Positions 11,446 to 23,335 of a stretch of 64,000 nt of DNA are shown piece by piece. The notes under the pieces were generated by a model that had not been told where the DNA came from, made no database searches, and saw only the letters and a program-made list of their open reading frames with translations. Each line of letters starts with the position of its first letter. Position 1 is the first letter of the stretch. The stretch spans positions 23,346,001-23,410,000 of the forward strand of contig NC_081819.1 in assembly GCF_030704535.1 (NCBI RefSeq). Direction: 5' to 3'. Origin of the DNA: Vitis vinifera. Its lineage: Eukaryota; Streptophyta; Magnoliopsida; Vitales; Vitaceae. A program made the position numbers and the translations under genes.

Positions 11446-14400
11446 TTAAAATTCAGACACTTCCTTCCGAACGAAGAATTGGCCGGAAGGCCCCCCATCA
11501 GGCAGCAGAGCCAATCTCACAGGGCTTTCAGCACCTTCTTCGATAGTTAAGATGCCACTGTTGTAGTTTAGATCTGTTTTGACAAAGCCAGGACAGACAC
11601 AGTTGATGCAAAGAGTAGGACACTTCCTGGCCAGAATCCTTGTGTAGGCATTCAAGGCTGCTTTTGAGACTGTATAGGCAGAGACATTAGAGGGCCAGCT
11701 TTTAGCTTCTAATAATCCCTCTTTGAAATCTTTTAGAAACTGGTTTAAGACCTCATCCACCCTCTCTTCTGTAAGGTTTTCAGCATCACTTAACACTGCT
11801 TTTGCCCATTCATTCTTAATATTCTGGAACAACACAAAAAAGAAAATTAATGTAAGCAAAAATACGACTTGGGGAAATGCTTCATTGACTCCCACACAAA
11901 CAAAAGGCAACAGCCCTTAATCATTCACAGCAGATGATTTCCAGGAAAATAAGCAAGTTATGTGCATTATATAATAGTATGCATTACCTCAATATTATTA
12001 ATTACACTTACCAAACAGCATCAATCAACCCTTTTCTTCATATGGTTTTCTTCTAAACAAATCAAGATGTGACAAGTAGATCTTCCATCACCAATCTAAA
12101 GTTCAATAAGCTTACAAAAATATTTTGCTCTGTTGACTCAATCAAGGCATCTTTTGAGTGGAGCTGTAATGAAAAATTCACAACGAAACTTGATCCTTCC
12201 AAGTTTCAAACTGAATCATTTGGCTCCAATCCAACTCTACTGAATTTCATCAAATTGCCCAATTACAAACATGGTTGAACATCTTAAGTATATATCAACA
12301 TTGTATTCTGAATGAGGATTAGTGTTATTTTGCACCTGCAGCTTTCCCATTGAGGAGGAAACATTGACAATCCTTGGCGAATCTGATAACTGGAGAAGAG
12401 GAATGAAAGCTTCAATCATCCTCTTTGGCCCATAATAGTTTATTTTCAGGCATTCTTCCACCAGCTCGAAAGGCTCAATCATTATTTCCTTCCAATTGAC
12501 TTTTCCTACTGCCTGCAAAATAAAATGAAGAAAATCTCAATCCTCTTGGTAGCCATTATATTCCCTACTCCAACATAAAAAGAGAAGAAGAAAACTGCTT
12601 CTGGTATGCAACAAGATTTTCTTCCATAATTCTAGTTTCTAGAAAAGATTTTCATCTTCCTTTCAAGAGAAGGTAGAAGAAAAACTCAACAGCATGGGGC
12701 CTTAGAAGTCTAAATGTTGCTCCTTTTCAACTTTCAAATATACCCCAATGGCTATTAGAATTTCAAATCCACTCTTCTTTGAACTTACAACCACAATCAA
12801 TTGCTTTAAGCCAATAAAGAAATTGTGTATGATACCTTACCTCAGCAGAAGCATATCTTGACCTTAAAGCATCAGGATCCGTTACAACCGTTCCACCTAT
12901 CCCTGCATTGTTCACCTGTCCAGTATCACACATTTCTATTATCCAATTTTTAACTATAAAAGAACAAAAAAATAAAGAAATAAAAAGAAAGTTATTAGAT
13001 ACCTTCCAGCTATTTAGAGGTCCTCCATTCCTCAAGAAATATTCACTTCAAAAATTTTCAAAGAATCATGGTGGATAAGGAGAGATTTGTTTTCTCAAGT
13101 GCAAACATATATGGAATTCATTGGCAAATCCACCTCATAAAAGTTTATGCAACTCCATATGGATTGATGGATATAAAAAAGAGAGAAAATGATGGAACCG
13201 AGGAGAGTAAATAGGGCACTGGTTTATAGTGGAATAAGTATAATGATATACAATCTGGACATTACACAATACAAAAATTCTACTTGTGGGAACGGTCAAA
13301 CCAAAGGACACATGTTATACGAAGAGACACGAGTCATTTGGCGATAGGGATTTCAATGGCAATGACCTAGAATGACCGCCCTGCTTTGAGGCAACCATTG
13401 CAACAAGATGTGAACCTTTCCCCTCTTAGGATGGCAGACATTGCATCTATTGTGACGAGATAAACAATAAATGCTATTAACTCCTCCTACATTGCATCAG
13501 AAGAACCTTCAACATAAATTATGAAGCTATGATAGTTAATCAAGGACAAGATTAGGTGATCAATCACTCAGCTATAGAATGGAGCAGACAGCTCAATAAC
13601 TGGTGGGATCAGACCCACCAAATCAGTGCAACCCTGAATGATATAAAGACCCACAAGGGAAGGGGGATTTCTCTATTTTGAATTCCTTCTCTTACCAATT
13701 TATCTATTTAAGCCCTTGAGATGCCCATCATCGACTTGATCCTCAGAAAAGAATTGACCTAACTGGCCTCCCCACTCTAACCATGCATTTTAGTGTTATA
13801 GAGGAAGGCTCATCAATAAGAAAGGTTAGCAACTTGCTTGGAGGGTGAAACTCTACTCAGACAGAAAACTTTAGTTTTTAACATGGACTATGTAGCATAT
13901 ATTTGGATAAGGTTATGCTCCAATCTCCACTGCTAGCAAAAATAGGGGCACAACCTCAAGGACCTGACTTCCCAGCTAGAATTCTTCTTAGGTACTGTTT
14001 TTGTGGATGGGAGAGGATAGTTGATATAGAAGAGAATCCAAAAGAAACATTAGTCAATCATATACGTCACAATTTCAATGTTTCTAGCGTATTTCTCTCC
14101 AGTAAACCGAGGCCCTTCTTTCCTCACATAGAACAACAACAAAAGGTTCTCCATTTTGGTGGTTGCTTCAGATAAAGTGGTCTATCACAGTACAAAAGAC
14201 ATGCCAATTGAAGGCAAATGGGAAATTTGCTATCTTAAAAAATCATCATAATCATTGAAATTGTCAGAGACATTCATAAACATATTCTCAGAAAAGGGGG
14301 AAATTGAAAGGAAAATTTTGGGTAAATTGGGTATGCTGTAAATCATCAATCCAGGAGTATCCAAGACTTGTGATTGCCATAAGAAGAACCAATTAAACCA

Positions 14401-14811
14401 GAGAAAAAAAAAAAGGAAAAAAATCATCAAGAACTGAGGGTTTCAATCTCACCAAGATATCAAGCTTCCCAAACTGGGCTTTGATGAAATCTGCAATGGA
14501 AGAAATACTAGCAGGATCCCCAACATCAAGCTGATGAAAAACCAGATTAGAGAGACCAGATCCTTTGAGACTTTCTAGAGCTTCAAGACCCCTCTTCTCA
14601 TCTCTAGCTGTTAACACCACTCTCACCCCATTGGCAGCCAACTGCCTACATATTTCCAACCCAATCCCTTTATTTGCTCCCGTAACAACTGCATACCTGA
14701 GTCACACCCAATACACAAGAAAGTAAGAACAACAGTTGTTTTATATGTGGTTGGAGATTGTGAAAAGGGCCATGGGATAAAAACCAAGTACCTTGTTGCT
14801 GCTTCAGCCAT
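11446..14811 (-). CDS. SDR2: short-chain dehydrogenase/reductase, intact
   Basis: Exons on the minus strand: 14792-14811, 14453-14696, 12841-12915, 12336-12512, 11446-11823. Sizes 20, 244, 75, 177 and 378 nt give 894 nt (297 residues), the usual length for this family. All introns are GT...AG. The start ATG gives MAEAATR, and the first splice falls inside the Arg codon. Motifs: TGANKGIG (NADP loop), ARDEKR (basic residues favouring NADPH), LDVGD, VNNAGIG, KINYYG Asn, NVSSS Ser, YTVSK catalytic pair and the C-terminal GPSGQFF. Expected to be a soluble NADPH-dependent carbonyl reductase. It differs from SDR3 at only a few residues, for example CPTL versus YPTL after ARK and SRYASAE versus SRIASAE. 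The cysteine and tyrosine are the private states, so SDR2 may be the more changed copy. Confidence 0.93.
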
Positions 14812-15648
14812 TGTTGATGAGATGGGTACTGTGTTTGAAGTGCGGAAGAAGATGGAATTTTTGTTTCATTGCAAGGTTTGTTGTACTAAAAACAAGAGCA
14901 ATGAAGATTATTGTAATGCATTCGATTGAGACAGAAATTACAATTTACAAGTAGAGTTGTTGTTCCCTTTCTTATTTTTTGTGGTACTCATGATTGGATA
15001 TCGACAAATTTAACAGGCTTTAGTTTGAATTGTTTGGCAAATCAAACTTGGTGTTTGGTAATTGTTTCTAAAACTGCTATACTATATAACCAATTTTTTT
15101 GATAATTCATTTTAAAAATATAAAGTTTTTTAAAATAGATTTAATATATTTTTTTTATCATTTTGTGTAAAATATTATTAAAAATTTACCTTTGATTTTT
15201 CAAACACAATCTTATTTTAATTATTTTTTAAAATTATTCTTGATAAAAATAAAATAAAAATAACAAGCCTTAAATTTTTTTATTATACAAAGTCTAAGGT
15301 TAATTATAAATTTAGATAAAAAAAATTTCCTACACAAAACAAAGACTTTTAAAAACAAGTAGTAGACTTGGAAGAAAAAAGGAAAAAATGAAATTCTATT
15401 TCATATATTATGAAAGCGTGGGCCTTTTTATAATTATTTCATTTATTATGAAAATGAGTTTCCTAAATATTCCCTTATATTACCCATGTGATAGATGGTT
15501 TCTCTTCTCAATTATTTTGGATATCTTTTTAATTACTCTCTAATTTCAAATTATTTGACATTAACGAGTTCAACAAGACAAATTGAAGTTTTGCCCTTTC
15601 AATATAAGTCCTTAATTTGAATTAACTTATGCAATTCTTTGAATATTT

Positions 15649-15651
<3 letters not shown>

Positions 15652-15716
<65 letters not shown>
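15652..15716. repeat. (AT)n microsatellite, about 32 units
   Basis: Pure AT dinucleotide tract upstream of SDR2. The paralogous tract upstream of SDR3 (22240-22285) is shorter, so it has changed length since duplication. Confidence 0.95.
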
Positions 15717-15719
<3 letters not shown>

Positions 15720-15906
15720 GTTTGACTTTGACAAACTCTTATCTCCCTGCCCTTTGCACCTTACCCCTTGAGGAATCTATGGGAAAAAAACAAGACACTT
15801 GTAAAAAATAAAACAATACATGATTTAAATTTAGAACAAGACAGATGTTGACTCTTCAACATTTTAATAGATAACGAATTTATTATAGGACAAGTTCCAA
15901 AAAATT

Positions 15907-17930
15907 AATCAGTTTATAAATTTATTATAATCTAAACCTAATTTTTTAGCATACAAACCACACCCAAGTTTCTAAATATGTATGTGGTCATAAAAGCAAT
16001 TGCAAATGCAAGGCAGATGATGACGCTCATGTGATAATGAAGATTGATTTTTTTCATATAGGAAAATGACATTGTGACATCATGGATCACGCTTTGGATA
16101 GTAAACTGCGTCTATGATGTCACTAATGACGTTTTTTACAAGTTTCAACCAATGAAACATCATTAATTTAATTTTTTTAATCATGTCATGTGGTCATATA
16201 TAAAAGCAAGCACAATATTATTATTGTAATGAAAATTGATATTCTTATACGATATAATCCAATGACTAAGTCAAAAATTAAATTAGACGGTTGGTTTTCA
16301 TTTCTTATTTTTTTGTGGTACTCATGATTGAATATAAATAAATTTAATACTAGTTTGAATTGTTTAAAAAATAAAACTTAAAAAGAAAATGGTGTTTCAT
16401 AATTGTATAACTGTTTTGAGAATTGTTATATGATGTAAGTATATAATCGTTTTAAAATTTTTGAAATATGGTTTTTTTAGAAAAAATATGAAATGTTTTT
16501 CAATCAAATCATTTTTATGGGTTATTATTAAATATAATTGAGATTATGACAAGCACGTATTTGAGATTTTTTTTACATTCAAATTCTTAGATATAATCAT
16601 GTTAGAATTATTTTTAAGAATAGTTATTAATAAGATAAAAATCCCTAAAATTTTCTATTATACTCATTAAAAAAAAACTCCTTATTGTAAGGTGAGTATA
16701 TAAGAAATTGATTATAATTTTAAAAAAAAAAATCTTCTATTTTAAAGAGAACAACTTGGTTTTAGAACAAATACTGATAAAAACAAGTTTCAATTGTTCA
16801 AGAATCCAAGATCACAAGTCATTATGCAGTTAGAAAGACATTCCAACATAAAAATTAGTCACCCTACAAATCTATGCTCACATGCCATATGTACTAACAA
16901 AGCATTCTAGCATAAAAATTAATCAGTTTATAAATTTATTCTAATCTAAACCTAATTTTTTAGCATACAAACCACACCCAAGTTTCTAAATATGTATGTG
17001 GTCATAAAAGCAAATGCAAATGCAAGGCAGATGATGACGCTCATGTGATAATAAAGATTGATTTTTTTCATATAGGAAAATGACATTGTGACATCATGCA
17101 TCACACTTTGGATAGTAAACTGCGTCTATGATGTCACTAACGACGTTTTTTACAAGTTTCAACCAATGAAACATCATTAATTTAATTTTTTATAATCATG
17201 TCATGTGGTCATATATAAAAGCAAGCAAAATATTATTATTGTAATGAAAATTGGTATTCTTATATGATATAATCCAATGACTAAGTCAAAAATTAAATTA
17301 GACGGTTGGTTTTCATTTCTTATTTTTTTGTGGTACTCATGATTGAATATAAATAAATTTAATACTAGTTTGAATTGTTTAAAAAATAAAACTTAAAAAA
17401 AAAATGGTGTTTCATAACTGTATAACTGTTTTGAGAATTGTTATATGATGTAACTATATAATCGTCTTAAAATTTTTTAAATATGGTTTTTTTAGAATAA
17501 ATATGAAATGTTTTTAAATCATTTTTATGGGTTATTATTAAATATAGTTGAGATTATGACAATTACGTATTTGAGATTTTTTTTTACATCAGATATAATC
17601 TTGTTAGAATTATTTTTAAGAATAGTTATTAATAAGATAAAAATCCCTAAAATTTTCTATTATACTAATTAAAAAAAAAACTCCTTATTGTAAGGTCAGT
17701 AAATAAGAAATTGATTATAATTTTTTTTTTAAAATCTTCTATTTAAAAAAGAACAATTTGGTTTTAGAACACTGATAAAAACTAGTTTCAATTGTTCAAG
17801 AATCCAAGATCACAAGTCATATGCAGTTAGAAAGACATTCCAACATAAAAATTAGTCACCCTACAAAACTAAACTCACATGCCATATGTACTAACAAAGC
17901 ATTCCAGCATAAAAATTAATCATAAGCAAT
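15907..17930. repeat. Two tandem copies (B and C) of a ~1.0-kb spacer unit
   Basis: Copy B runs 15907-16920 and copy C 16921-17930. Both begin with the same block ('aatcagtttataaattta' to 'catgtggtcataaaagcaa') and end with 'agcattc(t/c)agcataaaaattaatca'. A third copy (A) is at about 10435-11350. Small indels separate them; copy C has lost about 20 bases near 17590. Unequal exchange between array members explains the extra copy. Confidence 0.85.
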
Positions 17931-18039
17931 TCTGGGTAGTCTTATTAGCCTAGGATTCATACAAATTATAGAGAAGCCATAAACAGTATCTCTGTGCTAT
18001 GATGTGCTTAGTTCATATGTAGTAATGAATCTTTTTCAG

Positions 18040-21000
18040 TTAAAATTCAGACACTTCCTTCCGAACGAAGAATTGGCCGGAAGGCCCCCCATCAGGCAGC
18101 AGAGCCAATCTCACAGGGCTTTCAGCACCTTCTTCGATAGTTAAGATGCCACTGTTGTAGTTTAGATCTGTTTTGACAAAGCCAGGACAGACACAGTTGA
18201 TGCAAAGAGTAGGATACTTCCTGGCCAGAATCCTTGTGTAGGCATTCAAGGCTGCTTTTGAGACTGTATAGGCAGAGAGATTAGAGGGCCAGCTTTTAGC
18301 TTCTAATAATCCCTCTTTGAAATCTTTTAGAAACTGGTTTAAGACCTCATCCACCCTCTCTTCTGTAAGGTTTTCAGCATCACTTAACACTGCTTTTGCC
18401 CATTCATTCTTAATATTCTGGAACAACACAACAAGAAAAGTGATGTAAGCAAAAATACGACTTGGGGAAATGCTTCATTGACTCCCACACAAACAAAAGC
18501 CAACAGCTCTTAATCATTCACAACAGATAATTTCCAGGAAAATAAGCAAGTTATGTGCATTATATAATAGTATGCATTACCTCAATATTATTAATTACAC
18601 TTACCAAACAGCATCAATCAACCCTTTTCTTCATATGGTTTTCTTCTAAACAAATCAAGATGTGACAAGTAGATCTTCCATCACCAATCTAAAGTTCAAT
18701 AAGCTTACAAAAATATTTTGCTCTGTTGACTCAATCAAGGCATCTTTTGAGTGGAGCTGTAATGAAAAATTCACAACGAAACTTGATCCTTCCAAGTTTC
18801 AAACTGAATCATTTGGCTCCAATCCAACTCTACTGAATTTCATCAAATTGCCCAATTACAAACATGGTTGAACATCTTAAGTATATATCAACATTGTATT
18901 CTGAATGAGGATTAGTGTTATTTTGCACCTGCAGCTTTCCCATTGAGGAGGAAACATTGACAATCCTTGGCGAATCTGATAACTGGAGAAGAGGAATGAA
19001 AGCTTCAATCATCCTCTTTGGCCCATAATAGTTTATTTTCAGGCATTCTTCCACCAGCTCGAAAGGCTCAATCATTATTTCCTTCCAATTGACTTTTCCT
19101 ACTGCCTGCAAAATAAAATGAAGAAAATCTCAATCCTCTTGGTAGCCATTATATGCCCTACTCCAACATAAAAAGAGAAGAAGAAAACTGCTTCTGGTAT
19201 GCAACAAGATTTTCTTCCATAATTCTAGTTTCTAGAAAAGATTTTCATCTTCCTTTCAAGAGAAGGTAGAAGAAAAACTCAACAGCATGGGGCCTTAGAA
19301 GTCTAAATGTTGCTCCTTTTCAACTTTCAAATATACCCCAATGGCTATTAGAATTTCAAATCCACTCTTCTTTGAACTTACAGCCACAATCAATTGCTTT
19401 AAGCCAACAAAGAAATTGTATATGATACCTTACCTCAGCAGAAGCAATTCTTGACCTTAAAGCATCAGGATCCGTTACAACCGTTCCACCTATCCCTGCA
19501 TTGTTCACCTGTCCAGTATCACACATTTCTATTATCCAATTTTTAACTATAAAAGAACAAAAAAATAAAGAAATATAAAGAAAGTTATTAGATACCTTCC
19601 AGCTATTTAGAGGTCCTCCATTCCTCAAGAAATATTCACTTCAAAAATTTTCAAAGAATCATGATGGATAAGGAGAGATTTGTTTTATCAAGTGCAAACA
19701 TATATGGAATTCATTGGCAAATCCACCTCATAAAAGTTTATGCAACTCCATATGGATTGATGGATATAAAAAAGAGAGAAAATGATGGAACCGAGGAGAG
19801 TAAATAGGGCACTGGTTTATAGTGGAATAAGTATAATGATATACAATCTGGACATTACACAACACAAAAATTCTACTTGTAGGAACGGTCACACCAAAGG
19901 ACACATGTTATACGAAGAGACACGAGTCATTTGGCGGTAGGGATTTCAATGGCAATGACCTAGAATGACCGCCCTGCTTTGAGGCAACCATTGCAACAAG
20001 ATGTGAACCTGTCCCCTCTTAGGATGGCAGACATTGCATCTATTGTGATGAGATAAACAATAAATGCTATTAACTCCTCCTACATTGCATCAGAAGAACC
20101 TTTAACATAAATTATGAAGTTATGATAGTTAATCAAGGACAAGATTAGGTGATCAATCACTCAGCTATAGAATGGAGCAGACAGCTCAATAACTGGTGGG
20201 ATCAGACCCACCAAATCAGTGCAACCCTGAATGATATAAAGACCCACAAGGGAAGGGGGATTTCTCTATTTTGAATTCCTTCTCTTACCAATTTATCTAT
20301 TTAAGCCCTTGAGATGCCCATCATCGACTTGATCATCAGAAAAGAATTGGCCTAACTGGCCTCCCCACTCTAACCATGCATTTTAGTGTTATAGAGGAAG
20401 GCTCATCAATAAGAAAGGTTAGCAACTTGCTTGGAGGGTGAAACTCTACTCAAACAGAAAACTTTAGTTTTTAACATGGACTATGTAGCATATATTTGGA
20501 TAAGGTTATGCTCCAATCTCCACTGCTAGCAAAAATAGGGGCACAACCTCAAGGACCTGACTTCCCAGCTAGAATTCTTCTTAGGTACTGTTTTTGTGGA
20601 TGGGAGAGGATAGTTGATATAGAAGAGAATCCAAAAGAAACATTAGTCAATCATATACGTCACAATTTCAATGTTTCTAACGTATTTCTCTCCAGTAAAC
20701 CGAGGCCCTTCTTTCCTCACATAGAACAACAACAAAAGGTTCTCCATTTTGGCGGTTGCTTCAGATAAAGTGGTCTATCACAGTACAAAAGACATGCCAA
20801 TTGAAGGCAAATGGGAAATTTGCTATCTTCAAAAATCATCATAATCATTGAAATTGTCAGACATTCATAAACATATTCTCGAAAGAGGGGGAAATTGAAA
20901 GGAAAATTTTGGGTAAATTGGGTATGCTGTAAATCATCAATCCAGGAGTATCCAAGACTTGTGATTGCCATAAGAAGAACCAATTAAACCAGAGAAAAAA

Positions 21001-21401
21001 AAAAGGAAAAAAATCATCAAGAAATGAGGGTTTCAATCTCACCAAGATATCAAGCTTCCCAAACTGGGCTTTGATGAAATCTGCAATGGAAGAAATACTA
21101 GCAGGATCCCCAACATCAAGCTGATGAAAAACCAGATTAGAGAGACCAGATCCTTTGAGACTTTCTAGAGCTTCAAGACCCCTCTTCTCATCTCTAGCTG
21201 TTAACACCACTCTCACCCCATTGGCAGCCAACTGCCTACATATTTCCAACCCAATCCCTTTATTTGCTCCCGTAACAACTGCATACCTGAGTCACACCCA
21301 ATACACAAGAAAGTAAGAACAACAGTTGTTTTATATGTGGTTGGAGATTGTGAAAAGGGCCATGGGATAAAAACCAAGTACCTTGTTGCTGCTTCAGCCA
21401 T
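18040..21401 (-). CDS. SDR3: short-chain dehydrogenase/reductase, intact
   Basis: Exons on the minus strand: 21382-21401, 21043-21286, 19434-19508, 18929-19105, 18040-18417. Their sizes match SDR2 exactly (297 residues) and all splice sites are canonical. The cofactor loop [23 protein letters not shown] and YTVSK are all present. The C-terminus has CPGFVKTDL and [15 protein letters not shown]. It is the near-identical duplicate of SDR2. Where they differ (for example ARKYPTL, SNLSAY, SRIASAE) SDR3 mostly carries the state shared with more distant array members, so it probably keeps the ancestral protein. Proximal promoter sequence is shared with SDR2, so similar expression is expected unless the extra spacer unit matters. 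Confidence 0.93.
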
Positions 21402-22236
21402 TGTTGATGAGATGGGTACTGTGTTTGAGTGCGGAAGAAGATGGAATTTTTGTTTCCTTGCAAGGTTTGTTGTACTAAAAACAAGAGCAATGAAGATTAT
21501 TGTAATGCATTCGATTGAGACAGAAATTACAATTTACAAGTAGAAATGTTGTTCCCTTTCTTATTTTCTGTGGTACTCATGATTGGGCATCGACAAATTT
21601 AACAGGCTTTAGTTTGAATTGTTTGGCAAATCAAACTTGGTGTTTGGTAATTGTTTCTAAAACTGCTTTACTATATAACCAATTTTTTTTGATAATTCAT
21701 TCTAAAAATATAAAGTTTTTTAAAATAGATTTAATATATTTTTTTATCATTTTGTGTAAAATATTATTAAAAATTTACCTTTGATTTTTCAAACACAATC
21801 TTATTTTAATTATTTTTTAAAATTATTCTTGATAAAAATAAAATAAAAATAACAAGCCTTAAATTTTTTTATTATACAAAGTCTAAGGTTAATTATAAAT
21901 TTAGATAAAAAAATTTCCTACACAAAACAAAGACTTTTAAAAACAAGTATTAGACTTGGAAGAAAAAAGGAAAAAATGAAATTCTATTTCATAAATTATG
22001 AAAGCGTGAGCCTTTTTATAATTATTTCATTTATTATGAAAATGAGTTTCCTAAATATTCTCTTATATTACCCATGTGATAGATGGTTTCTCTTCTCAAT
22101 TATTTTGGATATCTTTTCAATTACTCTCAAATTTCAAATCATTTGACATTAACGAGTTCAACAAGACAAATTGAAGTTTTGCCCTTTCAATTTAAGGCCT
22201 TAATTTGAATTAACTTATGCAATTCTTTGAATATTT

Positions 22237-22239
<3 letters not shown>

Positions 22240-22285
<46 letters not shown>
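22240..22285. repeat. (TA)n microsatellite, about 23 units
   Basis: Paralogous partner of the tract at 15652-15716. Confidence 0.95.
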
Positions 22286-22288
<3 letters not shown>

Positions 22289-22500
22289 AGGGTTTGGCTT
22301 TGACAAACTCTTATCTCTTTGTTCCTTGAGGAATCTATTAGAAAAAAACAAGACACTGTAAGAAAGAAAACAATCCAGAATTTAAATTAAGAACAAGACA
22401 GATGTTGACTCTTCAACATTTTAATAGATAATGAATTTATTAAAGGACAAGTTCCAAAAAATTAATCAGTTTATAAATTTATTCTAATTTAAACCTAATT

Positions 22501-23335
22501 TTTTAGCATACCAACCACACCCAAGTTTCTAAATAAACCGCGTACCAAAATAATTATTTTATCATCTTAATTGTTTTTTAATAGAAAAACAAAAAAATAC
22601 AATAAAGGCTACATGTGAATGTACATAAGAGGAGCGACACAAATGCAACAGAAATAGCGACTAGGAATAATTAATTAACTATGACCATCTACCATTTAAA
22701 TCATTAATAAAATGTACATTTTACAATGATTTTAAAAAATATTTTTAACGTTTTTAATACTTAATTTTTTTTTTCAAATATTAGAAAATTTAAAAATATT
22801 TCCTAAAATTATTATCAAATGCCACCAATGAAAGAGTCTTCTACTTTTTTTTAATTGCTCCTCATATTAAAATAAAAATCTGATTCCTTTAAAATATTAT
22901 AAAAGGAAGAAAAAAAAGACATAATTTATGAGGAGTCTCGAGTAAAAAAGAGAGAAAAAAAGTCTAACCATAAATTCAAGAGAAAGAAAATTTTGTTTAC
23001 TGGCCAAAACCACAACTAGTGCTCTCAACAGCCAAATGAGTGAAGTGCAAAAACCTTAAAAGTATGATACAACCTACGTAAGATCACAGACGATTACAAC
23101 TTGCCTGGGAGAGTTTCTTAAATGCAAAAACCATCATTTCAAGGTCAAACACAATTTTTTAATTAAACTAAAATTTTAAAAAATGTCAAAGTTACCCATA
23201 TTACCCAAACATAAAACTAAGCCTTCGTGGGTAGTCTAATTAGCCCGAGATTCATGCAAGCCATATGAGAAGCAATCAACAGAGTCTCCATTCTATGATG
23301 TTCTTCTTTGACATCCAGTAATGAATCATTTTTAG
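22501..23335. other. SDR3-SDR4 spacer
   Basis: AT-rich, with no gene seen. It includes 'ctggccaaaaccacaactagtgc', related to the 3' flanks of SDR1 and SDR5. Confidence 0.6.

Larger units (their letters stand above)
14812..18039. other. SDR2-SDR3 spacer
   Basis: 14812-15906 matches the region upstream of SDR3 (21402-22500) and holds the SDR2 promoter. 15907-16920 and 16921-17930 are two tandem copies of a unit of about 1.01 kb, each starting with 'aatcagtttataaattta'. No coding sequence is supported. Confidence 0.75.
10435..22500. repeat. 6.59-kb segmental tandem duplication carrying SDR2 and SDR3
   Basis: The block at about 10435-15906 repeats at about 17032-22500, with offsets of 6590-6597 bases at every exon I checked (11446 to 18040, 14811 to 21401). 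Exons, introns and flanks are nearly identical, including the 1.5-kb second intron. Differences are scattered single bases and microsatellite length. Confidence 0.9.

Noticed and set aside
12069-12278. 69-residue open frame, identical at 18662-18871
   Set aside because: Intron 4 sequence of SDR2 and SDR3, conserved only by duplication.
13903-14175. 90-residue open frame repeated at 20496-20768
   Set aside because: It lies in intron 2 of SDR2 and SDR3. Its conservation is fully explained by the recent duplication; the related intron stretch of SDR1 (about 9710-9810) does not keep the frame.
15629-15811. 60-residue frame with Tyr-Ile repeats
   Set aside because: Translation of an (AT)n microsatellite.
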